This document shows, piece by piece, positions 1-8,437 of a stretch of DNA of 64,000 nucleotides; within the stretch, counting starts at the first letter, position 1, and each line of letters starts with the position of its first letter. Source of the DNA: Rhizobiaceae bacterium (GTDB lineage Bacteria; Pseudomonadota; Alphaproteobacteria; Rhizobiales; Rhizobiaceae); contig JAHBYY010000010.1 of NCBI GenBank assembly GCA_019635715.1, positions 1 through 64,000 on the forward strand. Reading direction: 5' to 3'. Made by a program: the position numbers and the translations under genes. The notes beneath the pieces are model-generated. The model worked only from the letters and a program-made list of their open reading frames with translations, ran no database searches and was not told where the DNA came from.

Positions 1-50
1 ACCTTCTTGTGCTTGGCGTGGGCGGTGACGCCTCTCTTTACGCGTGCCAT
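1..50 (-). CDS. rplT: 50S ribosomal protein L20, 5' end only
   Basis: Only the first 16 complete codons lie in the window; the rest is beyond the left edge. On the minus strand they read MARVKRGVTAHAKHKK, the highly conserved L20 N-terminus. L20 binds 23S rRNA early in large-subunit assembly and, in other bacteria, represses its own operon. The gene lies 32 bp downstream of rpmI in the usual rpmI-rplT order, so the two are almost certainly co-transcribed. The ATG is the only sensible start. Confidence 0.95.
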   Translation of the reverse strand, partial: MARVKRGVTAHAKHKK

Positions 51-82
51 GTCATGATCTCCTTAATTTCGTTCCGCCGAAG

Positions 83-292
83 TCAGATGCCGCCGCCGTT
101 CGGCAGGAAGTTCTTCACGACCTTCTCGCCGTCAGCCTTGAACAGGACCATGGTCCCGCGCGCATTGCGGATGAACTTGTTGGAACGCTTGATCATGCCG
201 TGACGCTTGCCGGCCGCGGCCGACAGGACCTTGCCCGTCCCGGTGATCTTGAACCGCTTCTTGGCGGCCGATTTGGTCTTCATCTTGGGCAT
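83..292 (-). CDS. rpmI: 50S ribosomal protein L35
   Basis: This 69-residue protein begins [15 protein letters not shown] and has the L35 core GTGKV...[12 protein letters not shown]...RNARGT. It is a small, very basic protein of the large ribosomal subunit. I start at the ATG at 292 because MPKMKT is the family N-terminus; an in-frame ATG 14 codons further upstream would add a non-homologous extension. The family is usually about 65 residues, so a short glycine-rich tail (NGGGI) is the only extra. The leader lies between 293 and the terminator near 390. infC, which often precedes rpmI, is not adjacent here. Confidence 0.96.
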   Translation of the reverse strand: MPKMKTKSAAKKRFKITGTGKVLSAAAGKRHGMIKRSNKFIRNARGTMVLFKADGEKVVKNFLPNGGGI

Positions 293-386
293 TTTGCTTC
301 TCCTTCTATGAGGTCCCTGGCGTGCCGTCGGCACTCCGCGCCTCTTGTTCTTGGTGTTCCCGAACCGACCAAAGTCCGGAAAGCAT

Positions 387-419
387 AGAAAACCGCCACG
401 GCATGCCCTGCCGGGCGGT
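387..419 (-). terminator. Rho-independent terminator of the amino-sugar ABC operon
   Basis: Read on the minus strand, ACCGCC-CGGCA pairs with TGCCG-GGCGGT (one bulged base, 5-nt loop), giving an 11-bp GC-rich stem followed by TTTTCTATG. It sits 58 bp beyond the stop of the ATPase gene and before rpmI, so it insulates the ribosomal genes from the sugar operon. The hairpin and short T run are seen directly; termination is inferred. Confidence 0.7.
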
Positions 420-476
420 CTGACGAACGGGCGGGCTCATACCAGCATGGCCGGCATTCCGCAAGTGCGGAGACCC

Positions 477-1478
<1,002 letters not shown>

Positions 1479-1522
1479 GAATGTCTCCTTTGCGCCAAGA
1501 ATGCAGACATGATGCCAGATCG

Positions 1523-1641
1523 CCCCCTCTGGCGCTTCGCGCCACCTCCCCCGCTTCGCAGGGGAGGATTGGGCGTCTCGGACGGCCGTGGCGCAAATCC
1601 TCCTCCGTTTACGGGGGAGGTGGCGCCAAGCGCCGGAGGGG
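1523..1641. repeat. GC-rich palindromic intergenic repeat (family A)
   Basis: This is an imperfect inverted repeat between the oxidoreductase and ATPase genes. The left arm contains CACCTCCCCCGCTTCGCAGG and the right arm GGGGGAGGTGGCG, with a short spacer. The arms can fold into a long hairpin in the operon mRNA. Related copies lie at 3866-3996 and 34327-34406. It resembles the rhizobial REP/RIME-like intergenic elements, but I cannot assign a named family without a database. Confidence 0.75.
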
Positions 1642-1662
1642 ACGAAGCCGAAGGAGCGTCAT

Positions 1663-2724
1663 TCACAGCCGCACCGCCTTGCCCGTGCGCACGCTCTCGT
1701 CGGCCGCGAGGCAGACGGCGAGCGACTTCACCGCGTCGTCCATGTGGCGCGTCAGGTCGATATCCTCGCGGATCGCCTTCAGCAGATAGGCCTGTTCGAG
1801 ATCGCACAGGCCCTGATGGTCGGGTTCGCCCTGCATCGACAGCATCTCGTCCGGCTTCAGGAACTTCCCGTCCGTACCCCTCTCGGCACGATGGACGCGG
1901 ATGCGCGACGTTCTGGTGTGGGTATCGATGTCATCCGACTTCGCGCTCTCGTCCATGACGATCGACACGCAGCCGTTCGGCGACATGACATCCTTCACGA
2001 AGAAGGCGGTCTCGGAGATCATCGGACCCCAGGCGGCCTCGTACCAGCCAACCGAGCCGTCGTCGAACAGCACCTGCAGATGGCCGTAATTGTACATGGT
2101 CGGCGCGATCTCGTCGCTCAACCGGACCCCCATGCCGCGCACCTCGACAGGCCTGGCGTCGGTGATCTGGCACATGACATCGAGATAGTGGACGCCGCAG
2201 TCGACGATCGGCGATGTCGTCTGCATCAACTGCTTGTGGGTCGTCCAAGTCGGGCCGGAGGACTGCTGGTTCAGATTCATGCGGAACACGTAGGGTCCGC
2301 CGAGCGCCCGCGCCTCGGCGATCAGCCGTATCCAGGACGGGTGATGGCGCAGAATGTAGCCGACGACCAGTTTTCGGCCATTCGCCTTCGCGGCGTCGAC
2401 GACCCTTCGCGCGTCGGCGACGGTGGTCGCCAGCGGCTTCTCGACGAAGACGTGGCAGCCGGCCTCTAGCGCCATCACGGCGAAATCGGCATGGCTGTCG
2501 GAATAGGTGGCGATCGCCGCCACGTCCGGCCTTTCCTCGCGCAGCGCCTCCTCGAACGAGCGGCGGATCGGATGGCCGGCCAGCGGACCGGGCAGGGCGA
2601 CGTCCGAGCGGTTGACGAGCGCGGCGATCTCGAAGCCCGGATTGGTCGCATAGGCCAGCGCGTGGCTGCGCCCCATGTTACCGAGGCCGGCGACGACGAC
2701 GCGGAGGGGGGTCTGTGCGATCAA
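1663..2724 (-). CDS. Gfo/Idh/MocA-family NAD(P)-dependent oxidoreductase
   Basis: This is a 353-residue dehydrogenase. The N-terminal Rossmann fold shows VVVAGLGNMGRSHA; the family EKPLATT motif (catalytic Lys) is near residue 95, followed by the C-terminal substrate-binding half. A DCGVHYLDV stretch matches the usual position of the active-site histidine region. The start is a TTG at 2724 preceded by AAAGG; no ATG gives a family-like N-terminus. It is the penultimate gene of the sugar-import operon, separated from its neighbours by repeats. These enzymes oxidise or epimerise sugars and sugar derivatives. A role on an imported amino sugar is inferred from position only, and the substrate is unknown. 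Confidence 0.85.
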   Translation of the reverse strand: MIAQTPLRVVVAGLGNMGRSHALAYATNPGFEIAALVNRSDVALPGPLAGHPIRRSFEEALREERPDVAAIATYSDSHADFAVMALEAGCHVFVEKPLATTVADARRVVDAAKANGRKLVVGYILRHHPSWIRLIAEARALGGPYVFRMNLNQQSSGPTWTTHKQLMQTTSPIVDCGVHYLDVMCQITDARPVEVRGMGVRLSDEIAPTMYNYGHLQVLFDDGSVGWYEAAWGPMISETAFFVKDVMSPNGCVSIVMDESAKSDDIDTHTRTSRIRVHRAERGTDGKFLKPDEMLSMQGEPDHQGLCDLEQAYLLKAIREDIDLTRHMDDAVKSLAVCLAADESVRTGKAVRL

Positions 2725-2771
2725 TGGTGAAGCCTTTCCGAAGAGGCTGGGGCAGGTGAACCCAAGCTCGA

Positions 2772-2968
2772 GACACCCCCCTCTGGCCTGCCGGCCATCT
2801 CCCTCTCAAGGGGGGAGATCGGACGTCGTGGGCTTTTTCGCCAATCACCAGCGTTGCAGGAGAAGCTGCGGAGTCGAAACTGCCGATCTCCCCCCTTGAG
2901 GGGGGTCCGAAGGACGGGCCGAGACCCGTGGCTCGGGCCAGGGCGTCCGGCAGGCCAGAGGGGGGTGC
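2772..2968. repeat. Palindromic intergenic repeat pair
   Basis: Two arms about 100 bp apart are reverse complements: CCCCCCTCTGGCCTGCCGG at the left and GGCAGGCCAGAGGGGGG at the right. Secondary inverted copies of a GGGGGGAGATC/GATCTCCCCCC motif lie inside. The element fills the gap between the second permease gene and the oxidoreductase gene. The same GGGGGAGAT...CCGGCAGG module recurs at 46203-46495. Confidence 0.7.
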
Positions 2969-2998
2969 TGACGGCCGTGACCTGCAACGTGTAATCCA

Positions 2999-3838
2999 TT
3001 ACTTCACCGCTCCGCTCGTGATGCCGCGGATCAGTTGCCGCGAGAAGACAAGGTAGAGGATCAGCACGGGCAGGATGGCCAGCGACAGCGCCGCCAGAAC
3101 GGCGTTCCAGTTGGTGACGAACTGGCCGATGAAGATCTGTGCGCCGAGCGTGACGGTCTTGGTGCCTTCGGACGGCGCCAGGATCAGCGGGAACCAGAGG
3201 TCGTTCCAGATCGGGATCATGGTGAACACCGCCACCGTCGCCATGGCCGGTCGCACTAGCGGCAGGACGAGCCGGAAAAAGATCCGGTACTCGGAAAGCC
3301 CGTCGATACGCCCGGCATTCTTCAGATCGTCGGACACCGTCTTCATGAATTCCGAGAGGATGAAGACGCAAAGCGGCAGGCCCTGGGCCGTGTAGACGAG
3401 GACCAGGGCGGTCAGCGTGTTGACCAGCCCGCTCGCCACCATCATCTGCAGAATCGCCACCGTGCCCAGCCGGATCGGGATCATAATGCCGAGCGCCAGA
3501 TAGAGGCCGGTCAGGCTATTGCCGCGGAAGCGGTATTCCGACAGGGCGAAAGCCGCCATCGCACCGAACAGGATGACGAAGAACAGCGAGCCGACGGTGA
3601 CGATCAGGCTGTTCTGGAAATAGAGCAGGAAATCGCCCTGCGCCATGACGGTGGTGTAGCCGACCGGGTCGTAGGTGTCCGGCGTCGGCGGGCTGAGCGG
3701 CGAACGGAAGATCGCGTTGCGCGCCTTGAACGAATTCATGACGATCAGCAGCACCGGGAACAGCGCGATGATCGTGTAGGCGATCAGGACGGCGTGGGCC
3801 GCGGTGGAGCGCAGCGGGGACGACGTGGCGCGGCTCAT
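2999..3838 (-). CDS. Sugar ABC transporter permease (MalG type)
   Basis: This 279-residue inner-membrane protein has about six hydrophobic segments, beginning at AHAVLIAYTIIALFPVLLIV. A CUT1 EAA-type loop is visible as KNAGRIDGLSEYRIFFRLVLP, the contact site for the ATPase. It forms the membrane channel with the permease at 4019-4948. It is third from the end of the amino-sugar import operon, separated on both sides by palindromic repeats. The length is normal for the MalG family. The ATG at 3838 is preceded by GGAGACGCCCC on the minus strand. Confidence 0.92.
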   Translation of the reverse strand: MSRATSSPLRSTAAHAVLIAYTIIALFPVLLIVMNSFKARNAIFRSPLSPPTPDTYDPVGYTTVMAQGDFLLYFQNSLIVTVGSLFFVILFGAMAAFALSEYRFRGNSLTGLYLALGIMIPIRLGTVAILQMMVASGLVNTLTALVLVYTAQGLPLCVFILSEFMKTVSDDLKNAGRIDGLSEYRIFFRLVLPLVRPAMATVAVFTMIPIWNDLWFPLILAPSEGTKTVTLGAQIFIGQFVTNWNAVLAALSLAILPVLILYLVFSRQLIRGITSGAVK

Positions 3839-3865
3839 GGGGCGTCTCCGTCATACCGAGCGTTC

Positions 3866-3996
3866 GCGCCCCCTCCACCACTTCGTGGTCCCCCTCCCCC
3901 GCTTCGCAGGGGAGGATTTTGCTTCGCGGACGGCCGCGGCAGTCGATCCTCCCCTGCGAAGCGGGGGAGGTGGCGCGGAGCGCCGGAGGGGGCGTG
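3866..3996. repeat. GC-rich palindromic intergenic repeat (family A)
   Basis: This is a nearly perfect inverted repeat. CCCTCCCCCGCTTCGCAGGG on the left is mirrored by CCCTGCGAAGCGGGGGAGG on the right around a spacer of about 40 bp. It occupies the gap between the two permease genes and could form a very stable mRNA hairpin. It shares its arms with the copies at 1523-1641 and 34327-34406. Confidence 0.8.
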
Positions 3997-4018
3997 CGCC
4001 ATAATCATCGCCACCGCC

Positions 4019-4948
4019 TCAGAACTGATACCGCCGCAGGCGCGTCTGGATGGCGAACAGGTAGACGCAGACGCCGGCGAGGATGATGAAGAACATCATG
4101 GTGGCGATCGTCGCGCCCATGTTCGGATCGCCGAGCTGTAGCTGGAAGCCGAAGAAGGCGCGGTAGAGGAAGGTGCCGAGGATGTCGGTCGAGAAATTCG
4201 GGCCGGCCAGCGCCCCCTGCGCCGTGTAGATCAGGTCGAAGGCATTGAAATTGCCGACGAAGGTCAGGATCGAGATGATGCCGATCGACGGCAGGATTAG
4301 CGGCAGCTTGATCTTCCAGAACTGCGCCATGCCGGTGATGCCGTCGCATTCCGCCGCCTCGATCACCTCGTCGGGGATCGACAGCAGGGCCGCATAGATC
4401 AGCATCATCGGGATGCCGACGAACTGCCAGACCGAGATCAGCGACAGGGCGGTCAGCGCGTGCTCCTCCTTGCCCAGCCAGGGGGCGAACCAGCCGCGCA
4501 GCCCGACCGAACTCATCAGCCAGGGCGCGATGCCCCAGAGCGGCGACAGGATCAGCTTCCAGACGAAGCCGACGATGACGAAGGACAGGATCGTCGGAAT
4601 GAAGATCGCGGTGCGGTAGAGCGCGGCGAAGCGCAGCTTCGGGCTCGACAGCAGCGCGGCGAGCAGGATGCCGACCGGGTTCTGGACCAGCATATGGACG
4701 ATGAAGAACCAGCAATTGTTCCACAGCGCGTTCCAGAAGCCAGCCGACCAGCGGGGATCGCCGAACAGGGTGCGGAAATTGTCGAGACCGACGAAGGTCT
4801 GCACCCGGTCGATCGAGCGGAACAGCGAGAACTGCAGTGTGCCGGCCAGCGGCACGATCATGAAGGCCGTGTAGACAAGGATCGCCGGCGCCAGGAACAC
4901 CAGGATGTGCCAGCGGAAGGGTCGGCGGATCGTGTCGGCAGAGGACAT
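4019..4948 (-). CDS. Sugar ABC transporter permease (MalF type)
   Basis: This 309-residue inner-membrane permease begins MSSADTIRRPFRWHILVFLA, with about six transmembrane segments. An EAA-type loop (EVIEAAECDGITGMAQFWKI) contacts the ATPase. I chose the ATG at 4948 because GGAGG lies 6-7 nt upstream and hydrophobic homology begins there. The frame runs 42 codons further upstream, but that stretch is repeat-derived. It pairs with the permease at 2999-3838 and follows the binding protein in the operon. The substrate, probably an N-acetylhexosamine or chitooligosaccharide, is inferred from the surrounding nag genes. Confidence 0.92.
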   Translation of the reverse strand: MSSADTIRRPFRWHILVFLAPAILVYTAFMIVPLAGTLQFSLFRSIDRVQTFVGLDNFRTLFGDPRWSAGFWNALWNNCWFFIVHMLVQNPVGILLAALLSSPKLRFAALYRTAIFIPTILSFVIVGFVWKLILSPLWGIAPWLMSSVGLRGWFAPWLGKEEHALTALSLISVWQFVGIPMMLIYAALLSIPDEVIEAAECDGITGMAQFWKIKLPLILPSIGIISILTFVGNFNAFDLIYTAQGALAGPNFSTDILGTFLYRAFFGFQLQLGDPNMGATIATMMFFIILAGVCVYLFAIQTRLRRYQF

Positions 4949-4985
4949 TGGACGCCTCCGGGTGCGGCGCTTGAGGTTCGCTGCG

Positions 4986-5147
4986 TCACCCTCCCCCTTG
5001 CGGGGAGGGTCGGCGAGCAGTCGGAGCATCGCGGAGATTGCGAGACGGGGTGGGGGTGATGTCGCTACCCCCACCCCGCGTCAAAGACCTCGCTGACGCT
5101 CGGCATTCTCCGCGACCCTCCCCGCAAGGGGAGGGTAGGGTGAGGCC
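4986..5147. repeat. Palindromic intergenic repeat between binding protein and permease genes
   Basis: Outer arms CACCCTCCCCCTTGCGGGG and CCCCGCAAGGGGAGGGTAGG flank inner inverted copies of ACCCCCACCCCG. The element directly abuts the stop codon of the binding-protein gene. A hairpin here could protect the upstream binding-protein message from 3' decay, as described for REP sequences in maltose operons; that role is inferred. Confidence 0.78.
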
Positions 5148-6407
5148 TCACTTCGCCGGCTTGTACCAGGCGTCGAGGCCGTCCTGCAGCTTCTTGCCCG
5201 CCGCGTCCGGCGTGTCGGTGCCGTTGATGACGTTGGCGCTTTCGACCCAGGTCTCGTTCTCGAGGTTGGGCGTGCCGCGCGACAGGATCTGGTAGGTCGA
5301 GCGGATCGTCGACTTGCACTTGTCGCGCCAGGAGACGAATTCCTGGGCGAGCGGGTCCTGCATCTTCACCGGCGTCGACGACAGCGAGAAGAAGCCCGGC
5401 AGCGCGTTCGCATAGATTTCGGCGAACTCCGGCGAGGCGACCCAGGACAGGAAGGTCTTGGCGGCGTCGGCATTCGGGCTCTTGGCATTGAGGCCGATGG
5501 CGATGTCGGTGTGGTCGGAGATGTAGCAGGTGTCGCCGGCCTGTTTCACCGGCGGGGCGAAGGCACCCATCTTGAACTGCGCCTGGGTGTTGAAGCCTGA
5601 GATCTCCCACGAACCGGCCGGATAGATGGCGGCGCGTCCGAGCGTGAACAGGTTCTGGCTGTCGGGATAGGTCTGCGCCTCGAAACCGTCGCCGAGATAG
5701 GGCTTCCACTTTGCGAGCGTCGCGTAAGGCTCGACCCAGGCGGGGTCGGTCAGCTTCTGCTCGCCCTTGATCAGCGCGATGCGGCCTTCCTCACCCTTCC
5801 AGTAGTTGGGGCCGATGTTCTGGTAGCCCATGGTGGCGGCTTCCCAGAGGTCCTTGGTGCCCATGGCGAGCGGAATGTAGGTGCCGTCGGCCTTGATCTT
5901 CTCGAGCGCGGCGAAGAACTCGTCCTCGGTGGCCGGAACGGCGATGCCGAGCGCGTCGAAGGCGTCCTTGTTGTAGATGAAGCCGTGGATGACCGAGGCC
6001 ATCGGCACGCAGAAGGTGGCCGCGCCGTCGTCGGTCTGCCAGGCGGATTTCGCCACGCTGGAGAAGTTCTCCATGCCCGGCAGCGACGTCAGGTCGGCAA
6101 GCTGGCCCTTGTTGTAGAGTTCGAGCGAGGCGTCGAAGGGGCGGCAGGTGATCAGGTCGCCGGCCGAGCCCGCATCGAGCTTGGCGTTGAGCGCCGCGTT
6201 GTACTCGGTCGGGGCCGAGGGCGCGAACACCACCTTGATGCCGGGGTTCTTGGCCTCGAAGGCGGGGATCAGCTTTTCCTGCCAGATGGCGAGATCGTCG
6301 TTGCGCCAGCTTTCGATGGTGATGGTCTTGTCCTGGGCAAGCGCCATCCCGGCGAAGCCGAGAAGGCTGGAGCCCGCCAGCAGGCCCGTGATCAGTTTCG
6401 TCTTCAT
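5148..6407 (-). CDS. Sugar ABC transporter periplasmic binding protein
   Basis: This is a 419-residue family 1 extracellular solute-binding protein. A Sec signal peptide is evident: MKTKLITGLLAGSSLLGFAG then MALA, with cleavage probable before QDKTITIE. The mature part has the CUT1 pattern of alternating domains with IESWRNDDLAIWQEKLIPAF near the start. It captures the sugar in the periplasm and delivers it to the permeases encoded just downstream. It follows murQ by 24 bp, so both come from the operator-controlled promoter near 7378-7405. Amino-sugar specificity is inferred from context; the family itself covers many sugars. Confidence 0.92.
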   Translation of the reverse strand: MKTKLITGLLAGSSLLGFAGMALAQDKTITIESWRNDDLAIWQEKLIPAFEAKNPGIKVVFAPSAPTEYNAALNAKLDAGSAGDLITCRPFDASLELYNKGQLADLTSLPGMENFSSVAKSAWQTDDGAATFCVPMASVIHGFIYNKDAFDALGIAVPATEDEFFAALEKIKADGTYIPLAMGTKDLWEAATMGYQNIGPNYWKGEEGRIALIKGEQKLTDPAWVEPYATLAKWKPYLGDGFEAQTYPDSQNLFTLGRAAIYPAGSWEISGFNTQAQFKMGAFAPPVKQAGDTCYISDHTDIAIGLNAKSPNADAAKTFLSWVASPEFAEIYANALPGFFSLSSTPVKMQDPLAQEFVSWRDKCKSTIRSTYQILSRGTPNLENETWVESANVINGTDTPDAAGKKLQDGLDAWYKPAK

Positions 6408-6431
6408 CGCAGTCTCCCTGTTTGACCCTTG

Positions 6432-7358
6432 TCAGGTTCCGTTATGACGGGAGCGCAGGCTCCCCTCTTCCAGTCTCGCGAGCGCGGGCCGCAGCCTGTC
6501 GCCCGTTTCCGCAAGAAGTCTCTCGGCATCGCCGCGGTCGCGCGCGCCGGTCGCGATCAGCACCGCCGGCTTCACCGCACCGCCGGTTTTTTCGAGCAGG
6601 CGCACGGCCTCGGCCGTCTCGCAGCCGGCGATCGCCGCGACGATGCGGGCCGCGCGGTCGCGCAGCTTCATGTTGTCGGCCTTCAGGTTGACCATGTAGC
6701 CGTCATGGACATGGCCGAGATGCGTCGCTGCCAGCGTCGACAGCATGTTGAGGGCGATCTTCTGCGCCGTGCCGGCCCCCATCCGGGTCGACCCGGCGAT
6801 CATCTCCGGGGGCGTCGCCAGCACGACGGCGATGTCGGCGCGCTCGACCAGCGGCCGGCCGGCATTGCTGGCGATGCCGATGGTCGCGGCGCCGCGCGCC
6901 CGCGCCGCGTCGAGGGCGGCCACCGCATAGGGGGTCGAGCCGCTGGCGGAGATGGCGATCAGGCAGTCGTCGGCGCCGAGACCGAGCGCCCGCACCTCCG
7001 CAGTCGCCGCCAACCCGTCGTCTTCCGGCGCACCGGCGAGATCCGTCAGGGCCCGGCTGCCGCCGGCGATCAGCACGGCGATGCGCTCGCGCGGGATCCC
7101 GAAGGTGCCGGGCAGCTCCAGCGCGTCGGCCATCGCCATCAGCGCCGAACTGCCGGCTGCCGCGTAGACGAGGCGCCCGCCGGTCGCCAGCCGGTTTGCC
7201 ACCAGATCTGCGGCGCGGGCGATGGCCGGAATGGCGGGACGGACCGCGGCGGCGGCCTGTAGCTGGGCATCGGCAAGCCGGCGAAGAATCTCCTGGGACG
7301 GCAGCGCATCGAGGCCGAGCGCGCCTTCATTGACCGATTCCGTGCCGGAAACCACCAT
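6432..7358 (-). CDS. murQ: N-acetylmuramic acid 6-phosphate etherase-like SIS protein
   Basis: This 308-residue cytoplasmic protein has the MurQ layout. An N-terminal LDALPSQEILRRL segment is followed by one SIS fold (GGRLVYAAAGSSALMA, ISASGSTPYAV). The conserved MurQ block TPPEMIAGSTRMGAGTAQKIALNML comes next, then a C-terminal helical UBA-like part. MurQ cleaves the lactyl ether of MurNAc-6-P to give GlcNAc-6-P, feeding NagA at 10234-11388. The canonical acid region is not exact here (VNEGALGLD at the N-terminus), so a related isomerase or deaminase role remains possible. It is first in the import operon. The ATG at 7358 has GGAGG 6 nt upstream. Confidence 0.82.
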   Translation of the reverse strand: MVVSGTESVNEGALGLDALPSQEILRRLADAQLQAAAAVRPAIPAIARAADLVANRLATGGRLVYAAAGSSALMAMADALELPGTFGIPRERIAVLIAGGSRALTDLAGAPEDDGLAATAEVRALGLGADDCLIAISASGSTPYAVAALDAARARGAATIGIASNAGRPLVERADIAVVLATPPEMIAGSTRMGAGTAQKIALNMLSTLAATHLGHVHDGYMVNLKADNMKLRDRAARIVAAIAGCETAEAVRLLEKTGGAVKPAVLIATGARDRGDAERLLAETGDRLRPALARLEEGSLRSRHNGT

Positions 7359-7373
7359 CGCCTACCTCCGATT

Positions 7374-7405
7374 TTGGACCATACCAAAAAAATACCACTT
7401 GTCCA
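7374..7405 (-). promoter_or_regulatory. murQ operon promoter with TGGTAT direct-repeat operator
   Basis: On the minus strand a -35-like TGGACA (7405-7400) and a -10-like TATGGT (7383-7378) are 16 bp apart. Two TGGTAT repeats (7397-7392 and 7386-7381) lie exactly 11 bp apart across the spacer and -10. TTGG at 7374-7377 also forms a partial palindrome with ATACCAA. TGGT-type half sites fit operators of HutC-subfamily GntR regulators such as NagR/DasR, and one is encoded at 8430-9212. Binding is inferred. Confidence 0.6.
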
Positions 7406-7505
7406 GCCGCGTTAAGGAGTTTTTGACGTGCTGGCCAGAGTCTGTCAATTTCTGGCCTGTTTTCAGTATGATGCGTTGTGCCTCTCCTTGTGTGAAAATT
7501 AACGC

Positions 7506-7533
7506 TTGGCTATTGGTATTTTATTGGTATTAT
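7506..7533 (+). promoter_or_regulatory. Promoter of the kinase-gntR-SIS-nagA operon with TGGTAT direct-repeat operator
   Basis: TTGGCT (7506-7511) and TATTAT (7528-7533), 16 bp apart, form a plausible sigma-70 promoter. ATTGGTATT occurs twice (7512-7520 and 7523-7531) with an 11-bp period, covering the spacer and -10. It mirrors the arrangement on the murQ side, so one regulator could repress both divergent operons. A GGGAG ribosome-binding site follows at about 7540. Confidence 0.6.
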
Positions 7534-7552
7534 CACGAAGGGAGCAACCGAA

Positions 7553-8437
7553 GTGACCTTTGTTCTTGGCATCGATGGCGGCGGAACGAGCTGCAGGGCG
7601 GCTGTCGCAGCGCCGGACGGCACCATCCTCGGACGGGCCAGGAGCGGCGCGGCCAATATCCGTACCGATCTGACGGGCGCGCGCGCCAGCATCGTCGACG
7701 CGGCGCGCCTCGCCTTCAGGGAAGCCCGCCTCGACCCCGAACGAATCGCCGAGACGCCCGCCTTGCTCGGTCTGGCCGGCAGCAATGTCGGCACCTACCG
7801 CCAGCAGCTCGAAGCGATCCTGCCATTCCCGCGCTGCATCGTCACCAGCGATGCGGTGATCGCCCATGAAGGGGCGCTCGGCGGCGCGGACGGCGCCATC
7901 GCCATCCTCGGCACCGGTACGGCCTATCTTCTGCGCCGCGGCGGCGAGAGCAAGGCCGTCGGCGGCTGGGGCTTTCTCGTCGGCGACCAGGGCAGCGGCG
8001 CGCGTCTCGGGCGCGACCTCCTGGAGGAGACGCTGCTCGCCTATGACGACATCCGGCCCGGCTCGCCGCTGACCAAGGCGGTGCTCGCCGTGTTCCGCGA
8101 CAATCCGCGCGACGTGGTCGAATTCACCACCACGGCGAAACCCGGCGATTTCGGCGGCTTCGCGCCGATGGTGTTCGACCATGCGGCCAAGGGCGACAGC
8201 GTGGCCGAATTCATCGTCGCGCGCGCCGTCGACGACATCGAGAAATCGCTCGGCGTGCTCGGCCTGCGCGACAGCGAGCCGCTCTGCCTGCTCGGAGGGC
8301 TTGCCCCGCTTTTTGCGCCGCGACTCTCCGAACTCTACAGCCGAAAGCTGCGCGACGCCGCGCAGGACGCGCTCGGCGGCGCGGTGGCGATGGCGCTGCG
8401 GCGCTTCGCCGGACCCGGGGGGGCGCCGCATGGCTGA
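7553..8437 (+). CDS. BadF/BadG/BcrA/BcrD ATPase-family sugar kinase (probable GlcNAc kinase)
   Basis: This is a 294-residue ASKHA-fold kinase. The phosphate-1 motif FVLGIDGGGTSCRAAV is at the N-terminus, LGLAGSNVGTYRQQ and ILGTGTAYLLRR mark the phosphate-2/adenosine regions, and GGWGFLVGDQGSGARLGRDLL is the family signature that NAGK-type kinases share. It probably phosphorylates GlcNAc to GlcNAc-6-P in the cytoplasm, the step needed after ABC import, which does not phosphorylate. The start is the GTG at 7553 with GGGAGC upstream. It is first in the plus-strand operon and overlaps the GntR gene by 8 bp. Glucosamine kinase activity is the main alternative. Confidence 0.85.
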   Translation: MTFVLGIDGGGTSCRAAVAAPDGTILGRARSGAANIRTDLTGARASIVDAARLAFREARLDPERIAETPALLGLAGSNVGTYRQQLEAILPFPRCIVTSDAVIAHEGALGGADGAIAILGTGTAYLLRRGGESKAVGGWGFLVGDQGSGARLGRDLLEETLLAYDDIRPGSPLTKAVLAVFRDNPRDVVEFTTTAKPGDFGGFAPMVFDHAAKGDSVAEFIVARAVDDIEKSLGVLGLRDSEPLCLLGGLAPLFAPRLSELYSRKLRDAAQDALGGAVAMALRRFAGPGGAPHG

